In this document: piece after piece, positions 13,247 through 14,319 of the stretch
Layout: each line of letters opens with the position of its first letter
Numbering within the stretch: position 1 is the first letter of the stretch
Source of the DNA: Dehalococcoidia bacterium
Lineage (GTDB): Bacteria; Chloroflexota; Dehalococcoidia; JAENJB01
NCBI GenBank assembly: GCA_016844565.1
Contig: JAENJB010000016.1
Coordinates: 1 to 14,319, forward strand
Direction: 5' to 3'
DNA length: 14,319 nucleotides
Position numbers and translations under genes: made by a program
The notes under the pieces: generated by a model
Databases searched by the model: none
The model's input: the letters and a program-made list of their open reading frames with translations, nothing else
Told to the model about the DNA's origin: nothing

Positions 13247-13846
13247 TCAGTACCGGCGGCGCGAAGGTAGAGGCGCGGTCTTTATCCCCATCCAGCTGAG
13301 TGCAAGGCCGGCAATCGCCAGGGGCACGCGCGCCACTAAGATAGCCTGCCAGCCGAAAAGGTCAATCAAGAAGCCCCCGGCGAGTGGGCCAAGCGTTATC
13401 CCCAAACCAGTGGTAACGCTCATGATGCCCAGAGCCTTGCCCCGTTCCTCGGGCAAGAAGGCGGATGTAAGAATGGCTACCCCAATGGAGCTGATCATCG
13501 CTGCGCCCAGACTCTGAAGCACCCTGAAGGCAAGAAGCTGGAGCATGTTTTGCGCCAAGGGAGAGAAGGCCAGACCGACGGTCAGCACAGCAAAGCCTAG
13601 GATGTAAACTTTCTTGCGGCCCACCCGGTCGGCTACCATAGCAAAGGTGAGCATCAGGCCGGCGAGGGTCAGATAGTTGACCAATGCGATCCAGACCGCC
13701 GAATTCGGGCTGATGTCGAAGACCCGGCTGAAGGTCGGAAGCGCTATCTTGACGATGTTGCCATCGAGCGTGGTGGTGAAGCTACCGATGCCGGCAGCGG
13801 CCAGAGCCCACCACTTGCCCCTGCCCTGAGGAGAGCCTGCAACCAT
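13247..13846 (-). pseudogene. DHA2-type MFS exporter, N-terminal part
   Basis: 199 residues forming the first six helices of an EmrB/QacA-like (DHA2) multidrug exporter. Marks are TLDGNIVKIALP in helix 1, the cytoplasmic motif A form ADRVGRKK between helices 2 and 3, and the antiporter motif C GITLGPLAGG in helix 5. It ends with GIKTAPLPSRRRY and a TGA at 13247-13249, just where the central linker should run on. The next helix continues in the neighbouring frame (one base off). The ATG at 13846 has no Shine-Dalgarno site and lies only a few bases from the predicted transcription start, so the mRNA may be nearly leaderless. A six-helix product alone is not expected to transport. Confidence 0.8.
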
Positions 13847-13855
13847 AAGCGGTGA

Positions 13856-13885
13856 ATTCTAGCACAAAGTCGCCTGATCACCCAA
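13856..13885 (-). promoter_or_regulatory. Extended -10 promoter of the exporter gene
   Basis: Minus strand TGC-TAGAAT (13864-13856), identical to the nine-base element before the polysaccharide deacetylase, with a fair -35 TTGGGT (13885-13880) at 18 bases. The start near 13849 would leave only about three untranslated bases before the ATG. Confidence 0.5.
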
Positions 13886-13911
13886 TCGCACCACCGAAAC
13901 CCCTTAGCAAC

Positions 13912-13944
13912 CACCACGAGACGAGATGGGTGCCATTCGTGGTG
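13912..13944. repeat. Nested inverted repeat in the dUTPase-exporter gap
   Basis: Outer arms CACCACGA (13912-13919) and TCGTGGTG (13937-13944) are perfect over 8 bases. Within them ATGG (13926-13929) and CCAT (13933-13936) form a second 4-base stem with a 3-base loop, leaving a six-base bulge on one side. It lies upstream of the exporter -35 box. No T-tract follows on the minus strand. It could be an operator or a weak dUTPase terminator. Confidence 0.4.
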
Positions 13945-14007
13945 AGCCAGTCGAACCACAACGGCACGCGAAAACGAAGTATTCGCCCTTAGGCAAGCTC
14001 AGGGCCC

Positions 14008-14319
14008 TCAGGCATTCTCCCGTTGATAAATGCCGGAGTAGCCCTCCCCGGCTGAGCCAACCACCGTGAAGAAGACCAGCTGCACCACCCTGGCATTCCT
14101 CTCCAGGGAGAACCCCATGGGGTTATAGACAACCAGCAGCGACTGCGAGCGCCCGCTGTACCCTGCATCCCAGACCGAAGTGTGCAGGCTCACCCCACAG
14201 CGGCCCAGACTCGAGCGGGGCAGTCCCAGCGCCATAACATCTCGCGGAAGATTGACAACCTCATTGTAGGTCAGCAGGTAGCAGCCGGGTAGCAGGTCGA
14301 GGTTGCCCAGAGCATCGAA
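14008..14319 (-). CDS. dut: dUTP diphosphatase, archaeal/Dcd-like type (5' end outside window)
   Basis: The last 103 residues of a dUTPase of the dCTP deaminase/archaeal dUTPase branch. The frame is open to the window edge, so the start lies beyond it. Seen are LLPGCYLLTYNE (9-20 of the visible part), the phosphate-binding RSSLGRCGV (37-45), the WDAGYSGR segment (51-58, equivalent to the uracil-site aspartate strand), VVYNPMG (63-69), the ARVVQLVFF strand (77-85) and the C-terminal YSGIYQREN that closes over the active site. The enzyme hydrolyses dUTP to dUMP and pyrophosphate, keeping uracil out of DNA and feeding dTMP synthesis. A pure dCTP deaminase is less likely because of the WDAGY and YSGIYQ wording. 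An internal ATG at 14235 is not the true start. Confidence 0.87.
   Translation of the reverse strand, partial: FDALGNLDLLPGCYLLTYNEVVNLPRDVMALGLPRSSLGRCGVSLHTSVWDAGYSGRSQSLLVVYNPMGFSLERNARVVQLVFFTVVGSAGEGYSGIYQRENA

Noticed and set aside
13240..13255. Programmed -1 frameshift in the MFS exporter
   Set aside because: The junction CGCCGCCGGTACTG has no X-XXY-YYZ slippery heptamer and no clear downstream pseudoknot, and a helix is missing, which points to damage.

Overview
The window is a gene-dense piece of a bacterial chromosome with moderately high GC. It holds 20 coding features, counting the two halves of a broken transporter, and no gap above 300 bases lacks a gene. I see no rRNA, tRNA, CRISPR array, insertion sequence or phage gene. 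The gene set (a four-subunit 2-oxoacid:ferredoxin oxidoreductase, paired TrkA/RCK potassium regulators, an archaeal-type dUTPase, a histone-deacetylase-like hydrolase) suggests an anaerobic bacterium. The overall feel of the proteins points to Chloroflexota, class Dehalococcoidia, but this is an impression from family resemblance and not a search result.

Layout. 81-1992 (+): an RCK_N-only TrkA protein, a full RCK_N+RCK_C TrkA protein and prephenate dehydratase (pheA), tightly packed. 1989-2465 (-): a HIT-family (Ap4A phosphorylase-like) enzyme converging on pheA. 2466-2672: a well-formed divergent control region with two back-to-back sigma70-type promoters and a palindrome over one -10 box. 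It feeds the HIT gene leftwards, and a 61-residue two-helix membrane protein plus a DedA/VTT membrane protein rightwards (2673-3411). 3459-4580 (-): an orphan Fe3+-type ABC solute-binding lipoprotein. 4730-5401 (-) and 5391-6281 (+): a HAD-family hydrolase and a histone-deacetylase-fold enzyme whose 5' ends overlap head to head. 6326-6901 (-): a NodB-type polysaccharide deacetylase, divergent through overlapping promoters from a PAP2-like membrane protein (6994-7596, +). 7616-8071 (-): a GNAT acetyltransferase, divergent from a YkoP-like protein (8271-8858, +).

8918-12417 (-): a cluster in transcription order unknown 236-residue protein, korD (2x4Fe-4S ferredoxin), korA, korB, korC. The four kor genes overlap by 4-8 bases and should form one complex that couples CoA-dependent oxidative decarboxylation of a 2-oxoacid to ferredoxin reduction, or the reverse. 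12528-13846 (-): a DHA2-type drug exporter split by a frame change and apparently lacking one membrane helix. 14008-14319 (-): the 3' part of a dUTPase gene that runs off the window.

Nothing here amounts to a convincing new multi-gene system. The best leads are the HDAC-like enzyme with arginine at the catalytic tyrosine position, the symmetric divergent promoter/operator at 2508-2581, a recurrent extended -10 element (TGCTARAAT) at three separate promoters, the unknown protein upstream of kor, and the damaged exporter. Promoter calls are by eye against the sigma70 consensus.
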